Positions 39,609 to 48,504 of a stretch of DNA of 64,000 bases are shown one piece after another. The notes beneath the pieces are model-generated. The model worked only from the letters and a program-made list of their open reading frames with translations. It had not been told where the DNA came from and made no database searches. Within the stretch, counting starts at the first letter, position 1. Each line of letters begins with the position of its first letter. The stretch is from Mycoavidus sp. HKI (GTDB lineage Bacteria; Pseudomonadota; Gammaproteobacteria; Burkholderiales; Burkholderiaceae), in NCBI RefSeq assembly GCF_020023735.2, contig NZ_CP076444.2, forward strand, positions 2,185,501 through 2,249,500. The letters run 5' to 3'. Both the position numbers and the translations under genes were made by a program.

Positions 39609-39668
39609 AAGGCGGTTGTCATTTTACCTCAACTTTTCCCAAACTGACGCCCAAATGCAAACCGCCTT
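39609..39668. repeat. Inverted repeat upstream of dksA
   Basis: Perfect nine-base arms AAGGCGGTT (39609-39617) and AACCGCCTT (39660-39668) are separated by 42 bases, between the cytochrome c gene and dksA. A second small palindrome, AGACTG-CGG-CAGTCT, lies at about 39562-39576. Either could terminate the cytochrome transcript or take part in dksA control; there is no clear T-run. Confidence 0.4.
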
Positions 39669-39721
39669 TGACCTAGAAAATTCAGCTATACAGATTGACA
39701 AAGCTCTCTCGCCTCGTTGAT

Positions 39722-40096
39722 TTATTCGGACGGCGCGCCCGCCAACACCCACACCACAATCGTTTGTGCATCAACTTCGCTTAAACGAGGATGTGATGGC
39801 ATTGGAACGGCCCCCCATGCTCCCCCTCCCCCTTTTTTTATTTTTTCGACTAGTTTTGCCAAGGCATCAGGCTTATCCCTGTACCTAGCCGCGACGTCCC
39901 GATAAGAAGGACCGATTCGTTTCTGGTCAGCCGTATGGCAGCTGATGCATGCATTGCGCCGAGATAATAACTGCGCATGAACTGCATCGACTGCATGCGC
40001 CGCGAGACTATTCACAACGCATGCAGCAATACCTAGAAAAATAACCGACTTGCGTATGATTTGGCGCAGAATTTTATCCAAATTGTCGGTAAACAC
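39722..40096 (-). CDS. Small class I cytochrome c (c551-like)
   Basis: A 124-residue exported electron carrier. A signal peptide covers about residues 1-35 (ending SLAAHA). The haem-attachment motif is C50-I-S-C53-H54, and the likely axial Met is in VPMPSHPRLS. The C-terminal helix TIVVWVLAGA is typical of c551/c5-type domains. The start codon appears to be GTG at 40096 and has no clear ribosome site, so the start is uncertain. It lies 27 bases downstream of the BON lipoprotein gene and may share its transcript. Confidence 0.85.
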   Translation of the reverse strand: MFTDNLDKILRQIIRKSVIFLGIAACVVNSLAAHAVDAVHAQLLSRRNACISCHTADQKRIGPSYRDVAARYRDKPDALAKLVEKIKKGGGGAWGAVPMPSHPRLSEVDAQTIVVWVLAGAPSE

Positions 40097-40123
40097 TTCG
40101 TTTGAAATGAGCGTTGCTTACGT

Positions 40124-40804
40124 TTAATGCGACGGCGTAAGCAATTGTTTATTTACAGTGGCAGGTGCGTGACCAGGCTGCGGTGGCGTGCCAAGCGACA
40201 GTTTTTTAGCCTCTGGTTCAGAAATATATTGGAACGCTTTGACGACTTGCAACACACCAGGTACACGGCCGGCGAGTTCAGCTGCACGATCGCCCTCGCT
40301 TTTTGTCACTAAGCCCATCAGATACACGATGCCGCGCTCGGTTACCACTTTTATAAAAGCCGCGGAGATGTCAGGCGCATGGACATGCGATGCTTTGACT
40401 TTGGCCGTCAGGTACGAGTCATTTGAACGCGAGCCAAAGGAACTTGCGCCCTGAATGACAAGCTCGTTGACAACCTCTTGCACATTGGCAACAGTGCGCA
40501 CGATAGTTTCAGCTTTCAGCTTGACCACTAGATTTGGCACCTCACCGGTTAACAACACACGCCGGTTAAATACCGTGGTACTAACATGCGCCTCATCAGC
40601 TAGATCACGTTTGAGAAGGGTCGCCGCTTTGACTTGAATCTCTCGATCTTCGGTCTGTGCGCCGAGTGTACGGCGGTCCGCCGCAACTAACGCACCACCG
40701 CCGGTGGCGCCCGCTACCAATAGCGGACATCCCTGCAATGAAGAGAGTAAACCAAAAGCTAATATAGCGCGGCCAACTGTTTTGCTTATTTGCATTGAAA
40801 TCAT
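40124..40804 (-). CDS. BON-domain outer-membrane lipoprotein (YraP/DolP-like)
   Basis: A 226-residue lipoprotein. The signal peptide ends in the lipobox LQGC, with Cys at residue 26. Two BON domains follow: DREIQVKAATLLKRDLAD ... RRVLLTGEVPN, and DSYLTAKVKASHVH ... RGIVYLMGLVTKSEGD. The E. coli relative DolP supports outer-membrane integrity. The neighbourhood (rsmI, yraN, SIS isomerase, this gene) mirrors the E. coli yraL-yraN-diaA-yraP order. A strong AAAGGAG site precedes the ATG. The C-terminal 25 residues are Pro-rich. Confidence 0.9.
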   Translation of the reverse strand: MISMQISKTVGRAILAFGLLSSLQGCPLLVAGATGGGALVAADRRTLGAQTEDREIQVKAATLLKRDLADEAHVSTTVFNRRVLLTGEVPNLVVKLKAETIVRTVANVQEVVNELVIQGASSFGSRSNDSYLTAKVKASHVHAPDISAAFIKVVTERGIVYLMGLVTKSEGDRAAELAGRVPGVLQVVKAFQYISEPEAKKLSLGTPPQPGHAPATVNKQLLTPSH

Positions 40805-40839
40805 GCCAAACTCCTTTGGTTAACGTGATGAAGATACGA

Positions 40840-41430
40840 CTACGACCTATCGCCGAGTAGCATTGCATCAATGCCATCACATAGACAATGCACCGTCAGC
40901 GAATGAACTTCTTGTATCCGTGCTGTACGCTCGCTAGGCGCACAGATATGTAAATCTATCTCGTGCAAGGCATCCTTTATACGCCCGCCCCCTTTCCCCG
41001 TTAATGCAATCACGAGCATTTCTCGTTCATGTGCACTTTCAATCGCAGCCAATACGTTCTCTGAGTTACCAGAAGTAGAGATTGCAATCAATATATCACC
41101 TGGCTGACCCAGCCCGGAGACTTGCCTGGCAAAGATTTGCGCAAAGCTATAATCATTGCCAATCGCGGTTAACACAGATGAGTCGGTGGTCAAAGCAATC
41201 GCTGGCAGAGCTGGCCGCTCTTGTTCAAAACGACCGATCAACTCAGCCGCCAGATGTTGCGCATCCGCAGCTGAACCGCCATTACCACATATCAGCACTT
41301 TACCACCGTTGGCAAACGCCGCAAAGACCGTATCAATGGCAGCAGCAATTGGCGCCGCAAGCACTTCAAGCGCGGCGAGCTTAGTAGACGCGCTATCTTG
41401 AAAGTGCTGCTCAATTCTCTCAATCAACAT
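40840..41430 (-). CDS. gmhA: SIS-domain phosphosugar isomerase (phosphoheptose isomerase GmhA / DiaA-like)
   Basis: A 196-residue SIS-fold protein. The N-terminal helix is followed by KVLICGNGGSAADAQHLAAE, AIGNDYSFAQIFARQV, LIAISTSGNSENVLAAI and the C-terminal ARIQEVHSLTVHCLCDGID. GmhA converts sedoheptulose 7-phosphate to heptose 7-phosphate for lipopolysaccharide; DiaA, its paralogue, binds DnaA. The sequence and the yraN/yraP neighbours fit DiaA, while the conserved His/Glu context would also allow GmhA activity. I cannot separate them here. The ATG at 41430 is preferred over a TTG at 41448. Confidence 0.88.
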   Translation of the reverse strand: MLIERIEQHFQDSASTKLAALEVLAAPIAAAIDTVFAAFANGGKVLICGNGGSAADAQHLAAELIGRFEQERPALPAIALTTDSSVLTAIGNDYSFAQIFARQVSGLGQPGDILIAISTSGNSENVLAAIESAHEREMLVIALTGKGGGRIKDALHEIDLHICAPSERTARIQEVHSLTVHCLCDGIDAMLLGDRS

Positions 41431-41576
41431 CGAATTTTCCGTTGGCAATGGGCCATAATTAAAACATTACAATCGATTCTATCGTATTTGCTCACAGCCT
41501 TGGCAAACAATAGCAGACAATTTCTTTAAACTAAGTCCTAAATCTTTAGCCAAGATCTTTATAGCACGCGCTCACC

Positions 41577-41939
41577 TCAATCACGATCGGCACCCAATAT
41601 ATTCGTCAACCAAGTAATCTGCTCACCGTCAAATATGACGGCATCGAAACGGCACACAGGCAATTCACCGTGCCATTTAGCAAGATAGTAACGCGCGGCT
41701 AATCGCAGGCGTGCACATTTAGTTGCGTCAATACTGGCTAATGCCCCACCAAAACGCATACTGGCGCGGGCGCGGACTTCAACAAATACAAGCACACTCT
41801 CGGCATCGCGCATAATCAGGTCAATTTCACCTCTGCGATAAGTCACATTGCGCGCCACCAGCGTCATGCCACGTTGCTGCAAATATTCTAATGCACGCGT
41901 TTCAAACGCAGCGCCAAACATTCTTGTGGTTTTAAACAT
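41577..41939 (-). CDS. yraN: YraN family (UPF0102) endonuclease-fold protein
   Basis: A 120-residue protein of unknown function with a Holliday-junction-resolvase-like nuclease fold. It has the family core: GAAFETRALEYLQQRG, RNVTYRRGEIDLIMRD, VFVEVRARASMRFGGA and RFDAVIFDG. The acidic E-x-D and E-V-x motif residues expected for metal binding are present. It is divergent from rsmI across 42 bases, the standard arrangement. Confidence 0.92.
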   Translation of the reverse strand: MFKTTRMFGAAFETRALEYLQQRGMTLVARNVTYRRGEIDLIMRDAESVLVFVEVRARASMRFGGALASIDATKCARLRLAARYYLAKWHGELPVCRFDAVIFDGEQITWLTNILGADRD

Positions 41940-41981
41940 AGCTGTGACACCACCCTTTACTCACAGTCAATAGGTGATTGC

Positions 41982-42950
41982 ATGGCACAATGGCTAGCAT
42001 CGCAATACCCCGCTTTATACTCAGGACATGAATTGATTGATTTACTTTCACTCGCCCAGCATCAGACTTATCCGGCCGCAGCGTTATATGTCGTTGCCAC
42101 CCCCATCGGCAATACCGCTGACATTACATTACGTGCGCTCCATGTGCTCAAGCTGGTTGATCGCATAGCCGCAGAAGATACGCGTAACAGCACGCAATTG
42201 CTTGCTCGTTATGGCATCAGCAAACCGCTACTGGCCGCGCACCAGCATAATGAGCATGAATCCGCTGCACGGATTGTGGAGCACCTGCGCGCAGGTGAAC
42301 GAGTTGCTTATATGTCCGATGCCGGCACCCCCGGCATTAGCGACCCAGGCGCAAAAATAGTGGATGCGGTTCGCGCAGCGGGCTTTGCCACGATACCCAT
42401 TCCTGGCTGCAATGCCCTCGCGGCGGCCCTTAGCGTTACGGGTGAAGGCTTCAGCCACGGCGCTTCTAATGCAGCCGGAACCTTCACTTTTATTGGCTTT
42501 CTTCCTGCTAAGCCAAAACAACGTGCAGCACAACTCCGCTCACTTGTTCAACATCCTTATGCGATGGTCTTTTACGAAACACCGCATCGCATCTTAGAAA
42601 CAGTCAGTGCGCTTTCGACGGTACTTGGTAGCGAACGACAGCTATTCATTGCCCGCGAAATAACAAAGTTACACGAAAATTTGTACCGCGGCACTCTAGC
42701 CGAAGGGCTAATCTGGCTACAGGAAGACAGCAACCGGCAGCGCGGAGAATTTGTATTAGTCGTAGAAGGCGCAGACCTCGTTCAGGAAAGCGATGCGAGC
42801 CAACACGATGAACTGTTACAGTTGCTGTTAACACATCTGCCGGTTAGCACCGCAGCAAGGCTTGCAGCCACGCTCACGCACGTCTCGCGTGACTCCCTTT
42901 ACGCACGAGCACTCGATTTACAAGCGAAAAGCCGAGACGAAAACAGTTAA
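41982..42950 (+). CDS. rsmI: 16S rRNA (cytidine(1402)-2'-O)-methyltransferase
   Basis: A 322-residue SAM-dependent tetrapyrrole-methylase-fold enzyme that modifies C1402 in the decoding centre. Motifs: LYVVATPIGNTADITLRAL, AAEDTRNSTQLLARYGI, YMSDAGTPGISDPGA, and FYETPHRILETV. The N-terminal 35 residues before LYVVATP are longer than in many relatives, so a start at a later codon is possible. Its stop overlaps the convergent small lipoprotein gene by four bases. Confidence 0.95.
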   Translation: MAQWLASQYPALYSGHELIDLLSLAQHQTYPAAALYVVATPIGNTADITLRALHVLKLVDRIAAEDTRNSTQLLARYGISKPLLAAHQHNEHESAARIVEHLRAGERVAYMSDAGTPGISDPGAKIVDAVRAAGFATIPIPGCNALAAALSVTGEGFSHGASNAAGTFTFIGFLPAKPKQRAAQLRSLVQHPYAMVFYETPHRILETVSALSTVLGSERQLFIAREITKLHENLYRGTLAEGLIWLQEDSNRQRGEFVLVVEGADLVQESDASQHDELLQLLLTHLPVSTAARLAATLTHVSRDSLYARALDLQAKSRDENS

Positions 42951-43123
42951 GCATATGAGCCGCTTAATTTCTGCATTGGATTTTGGCTATGACTGATATC
43001 CGCCAGAGTGGGGCTCACATACTCACCTGAGTTGGAGGTTGTTGCGCAACTCGCCAGCAAAATAGCGACAAAAAGCGCTGAGCCGTATCGAGTCAATCGG
43101 AATTTCTTTATCTCTGCACACAT
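42947..43123 (-). CDS. Small lipoprotein
   Basis: A 58-residue protein from the ATG at 43123. A basic N-terminus (EIKKFRLTRYGS) leads into a hydrophobic stretch and the lipobox LASC, with Cys at residue 26. Only about 32 polar residues follow (ATTSNSGEYVSPTLADISHS). A GTG at 43171 would lengthen it but spoil the signal peptide. Function unknown. It sits between lipA and the 3' end of rsmI. Confidence 0.65.
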   Translation of the reverse strand: MCAEIKKFRLTRYGSALFVAILLASCATTSNSGEYVSPTLADISHSQNPMQKLSGSYA

Positions 43124-43190
43124 AGGTCGCCCCGCTCTAGTAGCTTCTGCAAATGAGTGATTTTCCGCCACGCATTTACCGCTAAAACCG

Positions 43191-44204
43191 TCAATTCATC
43201 ACGCCCGCGCTATGCGCCTGCTCATCCGCATGGTAACTTGAACGCACCATCGCTCCCACCGCAGCATGCGTAAAGCCCATTTTGTACGCCTCTTCCTCAT
43301 ACATCTTGAACGTATCAGGATGAATATAATCACGTACCGGCAGATGATGCTCCGAAGGCTGCAAATACTGACCAAGCGTCAACATATCTACATTATGTGC
43401 ACGCAAATCCCGCATAACCTGCAAGATCTCTTCTTCACGCTCCCCGAGCCCAACCATCAGCCCAGATTTAGTCGGAGTATTGGGATGCACAGCTTTAAAT
43501 TCTTTTAGCAGATTCAGCGAATGTTGATAATCAGAGCCAGGCCGAGCCTCTTTATACAGACGTGGCACGGTTTCAAGATTGTGATTCATCACATCAGGCG
43601 GCGCTGCATTTAGGATGGAAAGCGCACGATCCAGCCGGCCTCTAAAATCTGGCGTCAGAATTTCGATGCGCGTTTGCGGGGAGAGCGCTCGTACCCGCTC
43701 AATACATGCAACAAAATGGGCCGCTCCACCATCACGTAAATCATCACGATCAACACTCGTAATCACGACGTATTTAAGTTTTAATGCAGCGATCGTCTTT
43801 GCCAGATTCTCTGGTTCATTTTGATCAAGCGGATCGGGGCGACCATGACCCACATCGCAAAATGGACAACGCCGCGTGCATTTATCGCCCATGATCATAA
43901 AGGTCGCCGTACCCTTACCAAAGCATTCGCCAATATTTGGGCAGCTCGCCTCTTCGCAAACGGTGTGCAACTGGTGCTCGCGCAGAATTTGCTTAATCTC
44001 GTAAAAGCGCGTGTTTGAACTGCCGGTGGCGGCTTTCACGCGAATCCAGTCCGGTTTTTTTAATTTCTCGGCAGGCACGATTTTAATCGGGATACGCGCC
44101 GTTTTAGCTTGGGATTTTTGCTTAATAGCAGGATTATAAAATGGCGGTGCGTTTTCGATCATGGGCGAAGCCGTCAATCGGCTCACCGGTGTTTCTGTTG
44201 TCAT
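43191..44204 (-). CDS. lipA: Lipoyl synthase
   Basis: A 337-residue radical SAM enzyme that inserts two sulfurs into octanoylated proteins. Both iron-sulfur sites are visible: the auxiliary cluster in [13 protein letters not shown] and the SAM cluster in [10 protein letters not shown]. The conserved [18 protein letters not shown] and the closing [11 protein letters not shown], holding the conserved Ser of the auxiliary cluster, are present. It starts 12 bases after lipB, forming the lipB-lipA pair. Confidence 0.96.
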   Translation of the reverse strand: MTTETPVSRLTASPMIENAPPFYNPAIKQKSQAKTARIPIKIVPAEKLKKPDWIRVKAATGSSNTRFYEIKQILREHQLHTVCEEASCPNIGECFGKGTATFMIMGDKCTRRCPFCDVGHGRPDPLDQNEPENLAKTIAALKLKYVVITSVDRDDLRDGGAAHFVACIERVRALSPQTRIEILTPDFRGRLDRALSILNAAPPDVMNHNLETVPRLYKEARPGSDYQHSLNLLKEFKAVHPNTPTKSGLMVGLGEREEEILQVMRDLRAHNVDMLTLGQYLQPSEHHLPVRDYIHPDTFKMYEEEAYKMGFTHAAVGAMVRSSYHADEQAHSAGVMN

Positions 44205-44216
44205 ACGATTGTCCTA

Positions 44217-44924
44217 TCAAGCAGCACAATTGGCATTGGCGGAGGGGCTCGCCGGGTTGTGCGCGGCAATATGGTGGGTTAACTGGTTAGCAAGCGTCTG
44301 TGCAACTTCGCGCCATTCGGCAACGACGCCTAAGCTAGCCATATCGACAATTTTCAAACCTGCGTAACCGCAAGGATTAATGTCATTAAAGGGTTGTAAA
44401 TCCATCTTTACGTTTAAACTCACGCCGTGGTAACTACACCCTCGGCGGATTTTGAGTCCGAGCGCGGCAATTTTTGCGCCATGCAATGAGTCAGCATACC
44501 GTTCGGAAGATCCTGCGTAGTAAATACCCGGTGCGCCGGATTTACGCTCACCGACGATATTATACGCTGCCAGCGTATCAATCACCGCTTGCTCGATATA
44601 GGTGACCAATTCGCGCACCATTAACTGACGACGGCGCAGGTCGCACAACAGATACACTATCACCTGACCGGGGCCGTGATACGTAATTTGCCCGCCCCGA
44701 TCAACCTGCACCAGTTCAATCTCTGGATTAGCCACCAGTAAATGGCTGGGCTTGCCGGCTTGCCCTAAAGTATAAACGGGGGGGTGCTCAACCAACCAAA
44801 GCTCATCTGGCGTGTCGCTCGTGCGCGTTTCAGTAAAGGCGCGCATTGCCTCAAAACTTATTTGGTACGGTTCAACGCCGCGCCATTGAAGGCAGATCTT
44901 TAACGCATCGGTAGATGTCGACAT
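44217..44924 (-). CDS. lipB: Lipoyl(octanoyl) transferase
   Basis: A 235-residue enzyme that moves octanoate from acyl carrier protein to lipoyl domains. Motifs: [32 protein letters not shown] (substrate lysine/His region), [25 protein letters not shown], and the catalytic Cys in [14 protein letters not shown]. It is the upstream partner of lipA and 30 bases downstream of ybeD. Confidence 0.95.
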   Translation of the reverse strand: MSTSTDALKICLQWRGVEPYQISFEAMRAFTETRTSDTPDELWLVEHPPVYTLGQAGKPSHLLVANPEIELVQVDRGGQITYHGPGQVIVYLLCDLRRRQLMVRELVTYIEQAVIDTLAAYNIVGERKSGAPGIYYAGSSERYADSLHGAKIAALGLKIRRGCSYHGVSLNVKMDLQPFNDINPCGYAGLKIVDMASLGVVAEWREVAQTLANQLTHHIAAHNPASPSANANCAA

Positions 44925-44954
44925 TTGTTTGGCCTCGCATTCGGCCCGCTGAAA

Positions 44955-45224
44955 CTAAAGAACAACTGATACCATCGGGTGCAAGCTCAACGCGCGATAG
45001 ATCTCGTCCAGCTGGTTACGATCACGCGCATGCACAATACACGTCAGGCCAATGTAGTTGCCATTACGCGAAGGACGCATTTCAATAGACGCGCCATCAA
45101 AATCAGCGTCAAACTGTTTGAGCAATCGCAGTATCTCTTCAGCAAAGCCTGGCTGGGTTTTGCCTAGCACTTTAATCGGGAAATCGCACGGGAAATCGAT
45201 CAATGACTCATTCGCCGGGTTCAT
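44955..45224 (-). CDS. ybeD: YbeD family (DUF493) protein
   Basis: An 89-residue ACT-like small protein: LIDFPCDFPIKVLGKTQPGF at the N-terminus, then RPSRNGNYIGLTCIVHARDR, and ending LSLHPMVSVVL. The family is almost always beside lipB and may allosterically link lipoate synthesis to another process, but its function is not settled. It lies between dat and lipB on the same strand. Confidence 0.92.
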   Translation of the reverse strand: MNPANESLIDFPCDFPIKVLGKTQPGFAEEILRLLKQFDADFDGASIEMRPSRNGNYIGLTCIVHARDRNQLDEIYRALSLHPMVSVVL

Positions 45225-45249
45225 TCACGCATCCTTGGTTCATGAGCGA

Positions 45250-46188
45250 TTACTGCGCGGCCAAACGTTTGGCATCAATCTTGATGCCTTCATCGGCCGA
45301 GAGCGGTCTTTCTTTCATGCGCTGATAACCTGCATAAAGCGCTGCAAAAACAGGGCCAGGCCGACCATTGCCCACTGGACAGTCATCAAGCCGAGTGATC
45401 GGTAGAATTTCTCTGCTGGCCGAACTCATCATAATCTCATCGGCTGCACGCAACTCCGCCTCAGTAATGATCCGCGCTTCAAATGTAATGCCCGCCTCAG
45501 CAGCCAGCTCTTCGAGCAGTCGATAACGGATCCCCTCCAAAATCAAATGATTAGACGGAGGAGCAAAAAGTCGGCCCGCTTTTACCACCCAAATATTAGA
45601 TGATGAACCTTCGGTCAATTCTCCATTACGTAACTGGACAGTTTCAACCGCATTGTGTTCGGCCGCATATTGCGCCATTAACACATTGCCCAGTAGCGAG
45701 GTGGATTTAATATCGCAATGCAGCCAACGTGCATCTGGCGCCGTCACCGCTACTACGCCCTGCTCACGCGTTAGCGCACTAGGCGGTGTAAATGAATTGG
45801 CCATCATCAATACGGTTGGCGTACTGTGCGCTGGGAATACCTGCGCTCGAGCTGCAATTCCACGTGTTACCTGGATATAAATCAAACAACTCGTGTCATT
45901 GGTGTGCCTACTCACATGAAGGGTAATCGCCTTTTCAATCAGTGTGCGCCAGCCAGCCTCATTAAACGGGTCGGTAATACGGACTTTTGCAAGGCTGCGG
46001 ACAAGCCGCGCCAGATGCTGCTCTATCCGAAACGGCCGCCAAACGTTAAGGGCCGGATCAGAGACTCGATAGACGGGTATGACTTCATATACGCCATCAC
46101 CAAAAATAAAGCCTCGGTCCAGCACCGAAATACGCGCTTCTGACAAAGGCAACCATTCGCCATTTAGATAAACTGTTGAATCGTTCAT
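45250..46188 (-). CDS. dat: D-amino-acid aminotransferase (class IV PLP enzyme)
   Basis: A 312-residue fold-type IV aminotransferase that makes D-Glu/D-Ala for the cell wall. Features: LSVLDRGFIFGDGVYE-like text (ARISVLDRGFIFGDGVYEV), the PLP Lys in HCDIKSTSLLGNVLMAQ, ELTEGSSSNIWVV and the C-terminal GRPGPVFAALYAGYQ. The position between dacA and ybeD supports D-amino-acid rather than branched-chain substrates, though class IV members are hard to separate by sequence. Start at the ATG at 46188; a TTG at 46197 is also in frame. Confidence 0.9.
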   Translation of the reverse strand: MNDSTVYLNGEWLPLSEARISVLDRGFIFGDGVYEVIPVYRVSDPALNVWRPFRIEQHLARLVRSLAKVRITDPFNEAGWRTLIEKAITLHVSRHTNDTSCLIYIQVTRGIAARAQVFPAHSTPTVLMMANSFTPPSALTREQGVVAVTAPDARWLHCDIKSTSLLGNVLMAQYAAEHNAVETVQLRNGELTEGSSSNIWVVKAGRLFAPPSNHLILEGIRYRLLEELAAEAGITFEARIITEAELRAADEIMMSSASREILPITRLDDCPVGNGRPGPVFAALYAGYQRMKERPLSADEGIKIDAKRLAAQ

Positions 46189-46206
46189 GCAATGCAACCT
46201 TATTTT

Positions 46207-47406
46207 TTATTTCTGCCACATTTTTAGCAACATTAACCAAGCAGTATCCCACCAGCGGCCAAAGAAGCCGGCTTCTTTGACTTCTTCCAGCGCTACCAGT
46301 GGAAAGGCCGCGATTTCTTTGTCATCCGCCATGACTTTCACCATGCCAACCGGTTGCCCATTCGCGATCGGCGCAATCAAAGGTGTATTTAAATGCGCAA
46401 TCGGCTTAATCTTATCTCCCATACCGCGAGGTACAGTAATGAATTTATCAGACTTTACACCAACTTTGAGCGTATTAGCCGCGCCTTTAAAAAGCCGCGG
46501 CGTATCAACCGGCTGCGCCCCAGGGTAAAGCCGGACCATATCATAGGCCTGATAGCCGTAATTAAGCATCTTAAGGCTATCCTGCACCCGGTCTTGTTCT
46601 TTGCGCTCACCCATCATCACCGTGACTAAGCGCCGGTTTATCTCTGGCGTTTGCGGTAGCGGACGCTTGGCCGATGCCGCTAGACAAAAACCCGCGGAGG
46701 TCGTGTGTCCTGTCTTCACGCCGTCAACCGTAGAGTCAAGCCATAACAATCGGTTCCGGTTAAATTGACGAATCTTATTGTAGGTAAATTCCTTCAGGGC
46801 AAAAAGCGGGTAATACTCTGGAAAATCTTGAATCAAGCGGGCCGATAACAACGCCACATCACTTGCGGAGGTATAGTGCTGTGGATTAGGCAAACCATTC
46901 ACATCGGCATAGTGCGTATGTTTCATGCCTAAGCGTTGAGCCGCCTGGTTCATCAAGGTCAAAAAATTGGCTTCGCTACCGCCAATTAACTCCGCCAAGG
47001 CAATTACGGCATCATTGCCTGATTGCACCACCATCCCATGCACCAAATCGGAAACGGTGACCGGTTTATGCGCTTGAATAAACATCCGCGATTCATCCGG
47101 TTTAACGCGTCGCACCGCGTCACTCGGGGCGATACTTTGCTCCATGCCAATCTTTTTATCTTTAAGCGCCTCGAAAACCAGGTAAGCCGTCATTAATTTG
47201 GTTAACGACGCAGGCTCAACTTGCTCATCCGGATTGCTAGCAGCTAAAACCTGATTACTGGTTGCGTCCATTAATATCCATGAGCGCGCCAACACCGTAG
47301 GCGGCGGCACTTGCGCCTGCGCCAAAACAGAGGTTAAGGCCAAGCAAGCGCTTAACAGGGATAGAACCAAGTAGGAGAACGAAATCGGAAATCGCATAGT
47401 TTGCAT
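46207..47406 (-). CDS. dacA: D-alanyl-D-alanine carboxypeptidase (PBP5/6 family)
   Basis: A 399-residue low-molecular-weight PBP that trims the terminal D-Ala of peptidoglycan stem peptides in the periplasm. A signal peptide covers residues 1-31 (ending LAQA). Active-site motifs are S67-L-T-K70, SGN (VVQSGNDAVIAL) and KTG (DGVKTGHTTSAGFC). The C-terminal beta domain and an amphipathic end (WWDTAWLMLLKMW) anchor it to the membrane. I prefer the ATG at 47406 to the TTG at 47445; an ATG at 47397 is also possible. First of the dacA-dat-ybeD-lipB-lipA run. Confidence 0.94.
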   Translation of the reverse strand: MQTMRFPISFSYLVLSLLSACLALTSVLAQAQVPPPTVLARSWILMDATSNQVLAASNPDEQVEPASLTKLMTAYLVFEALKDKKIGMEQSIAPSDAVRRVKPDESRMFIQAHKPVTVSDLVHGMVVQSGNDAVIALAELIGGSEANFLTLMNQAAQRLGMKHTHYADVNGLPNPQHYTSASDVALLSARLIQDFPEYYPLFALKEFTYNKIRQFNRNRLLWLDSTVDGVKTGHTTSAGFCLAASAKRPLPQTPEINRRLVTVMMGERKEQDRVQDSLKMLNYGYQAYDMVRLYPGAQPVDTPRLFKGAANTLKVGVKSDKFITVPRGMGDKIKPIAHLNTPLIAPIANGQPVGMVKVMADDKEIAAFPLVALEEVKEAGFFGRWWDTAWLMLLKMWQK

Positions 47407-47465
47407 AAAAATAAGGCTGAAAAGGGCTAGGAGAATACGCAACAACCGCTGGCTACAGCACTTTA

Positions 47466-48110
47466 CTATACGCGCCAGTTCTCCACAATAATTCGCTTAA
47501 GGAGATGAAGCTTGCGATGAAAGAAATGATCCGCACCTGGAATAACAGTCACCGGCAATTCCTGCGGACGCGCCCAATCAAAGACCTCCGTCAATGGAAT
47601 CGTCTCATCTTGTTCGCCATGAATGACAATCGTATCTTCCGGTACGGGTGCTACCGCCCAACGGCCGGCTGCTGTGCCAACAAAAACCAGCCGCTGCACG
47701 CTGATATTATTTTGCGCTAAACGTTGTGCAAGATGCGACAACACAAAGGTGCCAAATGAAAACCCCGCCAGCACCAGTGGGCTATCAGCACAAAGTGGCT
47801 GCGCCCGAAGATGCTCAAGCACCGCCAATAAATCATCTTGCTCGCCGTTACCCTGGTCATGCTCGCCTGCCGTTTGACCCACCCCACGAAAATTTGAGCG
47901 AACCGCAACGTAGCCAAGCTGCATAAACGTGCGCGCGAGCGTATGAGCGACCTTATTATCCATTGTGCCACCCAGTAATGGGTGCGGATGCGCAATCAGG
48001 GCGATACCACGCGCCGGGGCATTTTGTTCAATCGCCTCTGCTGGCCAATCGACAGCTATTTCGATTTTGCCAATTGGCCCATCGATTAAATATTTTTTTG
48101 GGTCCGCCAT
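47466..48110 (-). CDS. Alpha/beta hydrolase family protein
   Basis: A 214-residue cytosolic hydrolase of the small dienelactone-hydrolase/YfhR-like group. IALIAHPHPLLGGTMDNKV forms the oxyanion region, the nucleophile elbow is GFSFG, the Asp is in HGEQDETIPL, and the His is in GADHFFH. Related proteins with the HPHP-GGTM motif are widespread in proteobacteria without a defined substrate. Solitary, upstream of dacA on the same strand. Confidence 0.86.
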   Translation of the reverse strand: MADPKKYLIDGPIGKIEIAVDWPAEAIEQNAPARGIALIAHPHPLLGGTMDNKVAHTLARTFMQLGYVAVRSNFRGVGQTAGEHDQGNGEQDDLLAVLEHLRAQPLCADSPLVLAGFSFGTFVLSHLAQRLAQNNISVQRLVFVGTAAGRWAVAPVPEDTIVIHGEQDETIPLTEVFDWARPQELPVTVIPGADHFFHRKLHLLKRIIVENWRV

Positions 48111-48189
48111 TTTTTAATTTAAATACCTCAATTAATCACTACTTAAAACTATCCCGCTCTCTTTTGTAAGATCCCAGAGAATTCCCGGG

Positions 48190-48504
48190 CTAAATCAACA
48201 AACGTTCAACGACCTTGCCGCCGACCAGATGCGAATCAATAATTTCATCGATATCAGCCTCATCCACATAGGTATACCAAATGCCTTGCGGATACACAAC
48301 TATCACCGGACCTTGTTCGCAGCGATCAAGGCAACCCGCTTTATTAATGCGAATCTGCGCCGGCCCACTTAAGCCTAGTTCGCGCACTCTTTTTTTTGCG
48401 TATTCCTGCATCCGCTGCGCATCGCAATTTGCGCAAGAAGCGCGGGTATTGTTAGCGCGCTGATTTAAGCAGAAAAAAACATGGTGTTGATAAAAATGAT
48501 TCAT
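48190..48504 (-). CDS. Thioredoxin-like [2Fe-2S] ferredoxin
   Basis: A 104-residue protein of the (2Fe-2S) thioredoxin-fold ferredoxin family. Cysteines at about residues 12, 24, 27, 58 and 62 include the cluster ligands (VFFCLNQRA, ASCANCDAQ, AGCLDRCEQGP). VVYPQGIWYTYVDEADIDEI completes the family pattern. The electron partner is unknown. It overlaps the upstream response-regulator stop by one base (TAATG), so translation is coupled. Confidence 0.87.
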   Translation of the reverse strand: MNHFYQHHVFFCLNQRANNTRASCANCDAQRMQEYAKKRVRELGLSGPAQIRINKAGCLDRCEQGPVIVVYPQGIWYTYVDEADIDEIIDSHLVGGKVVERLLI

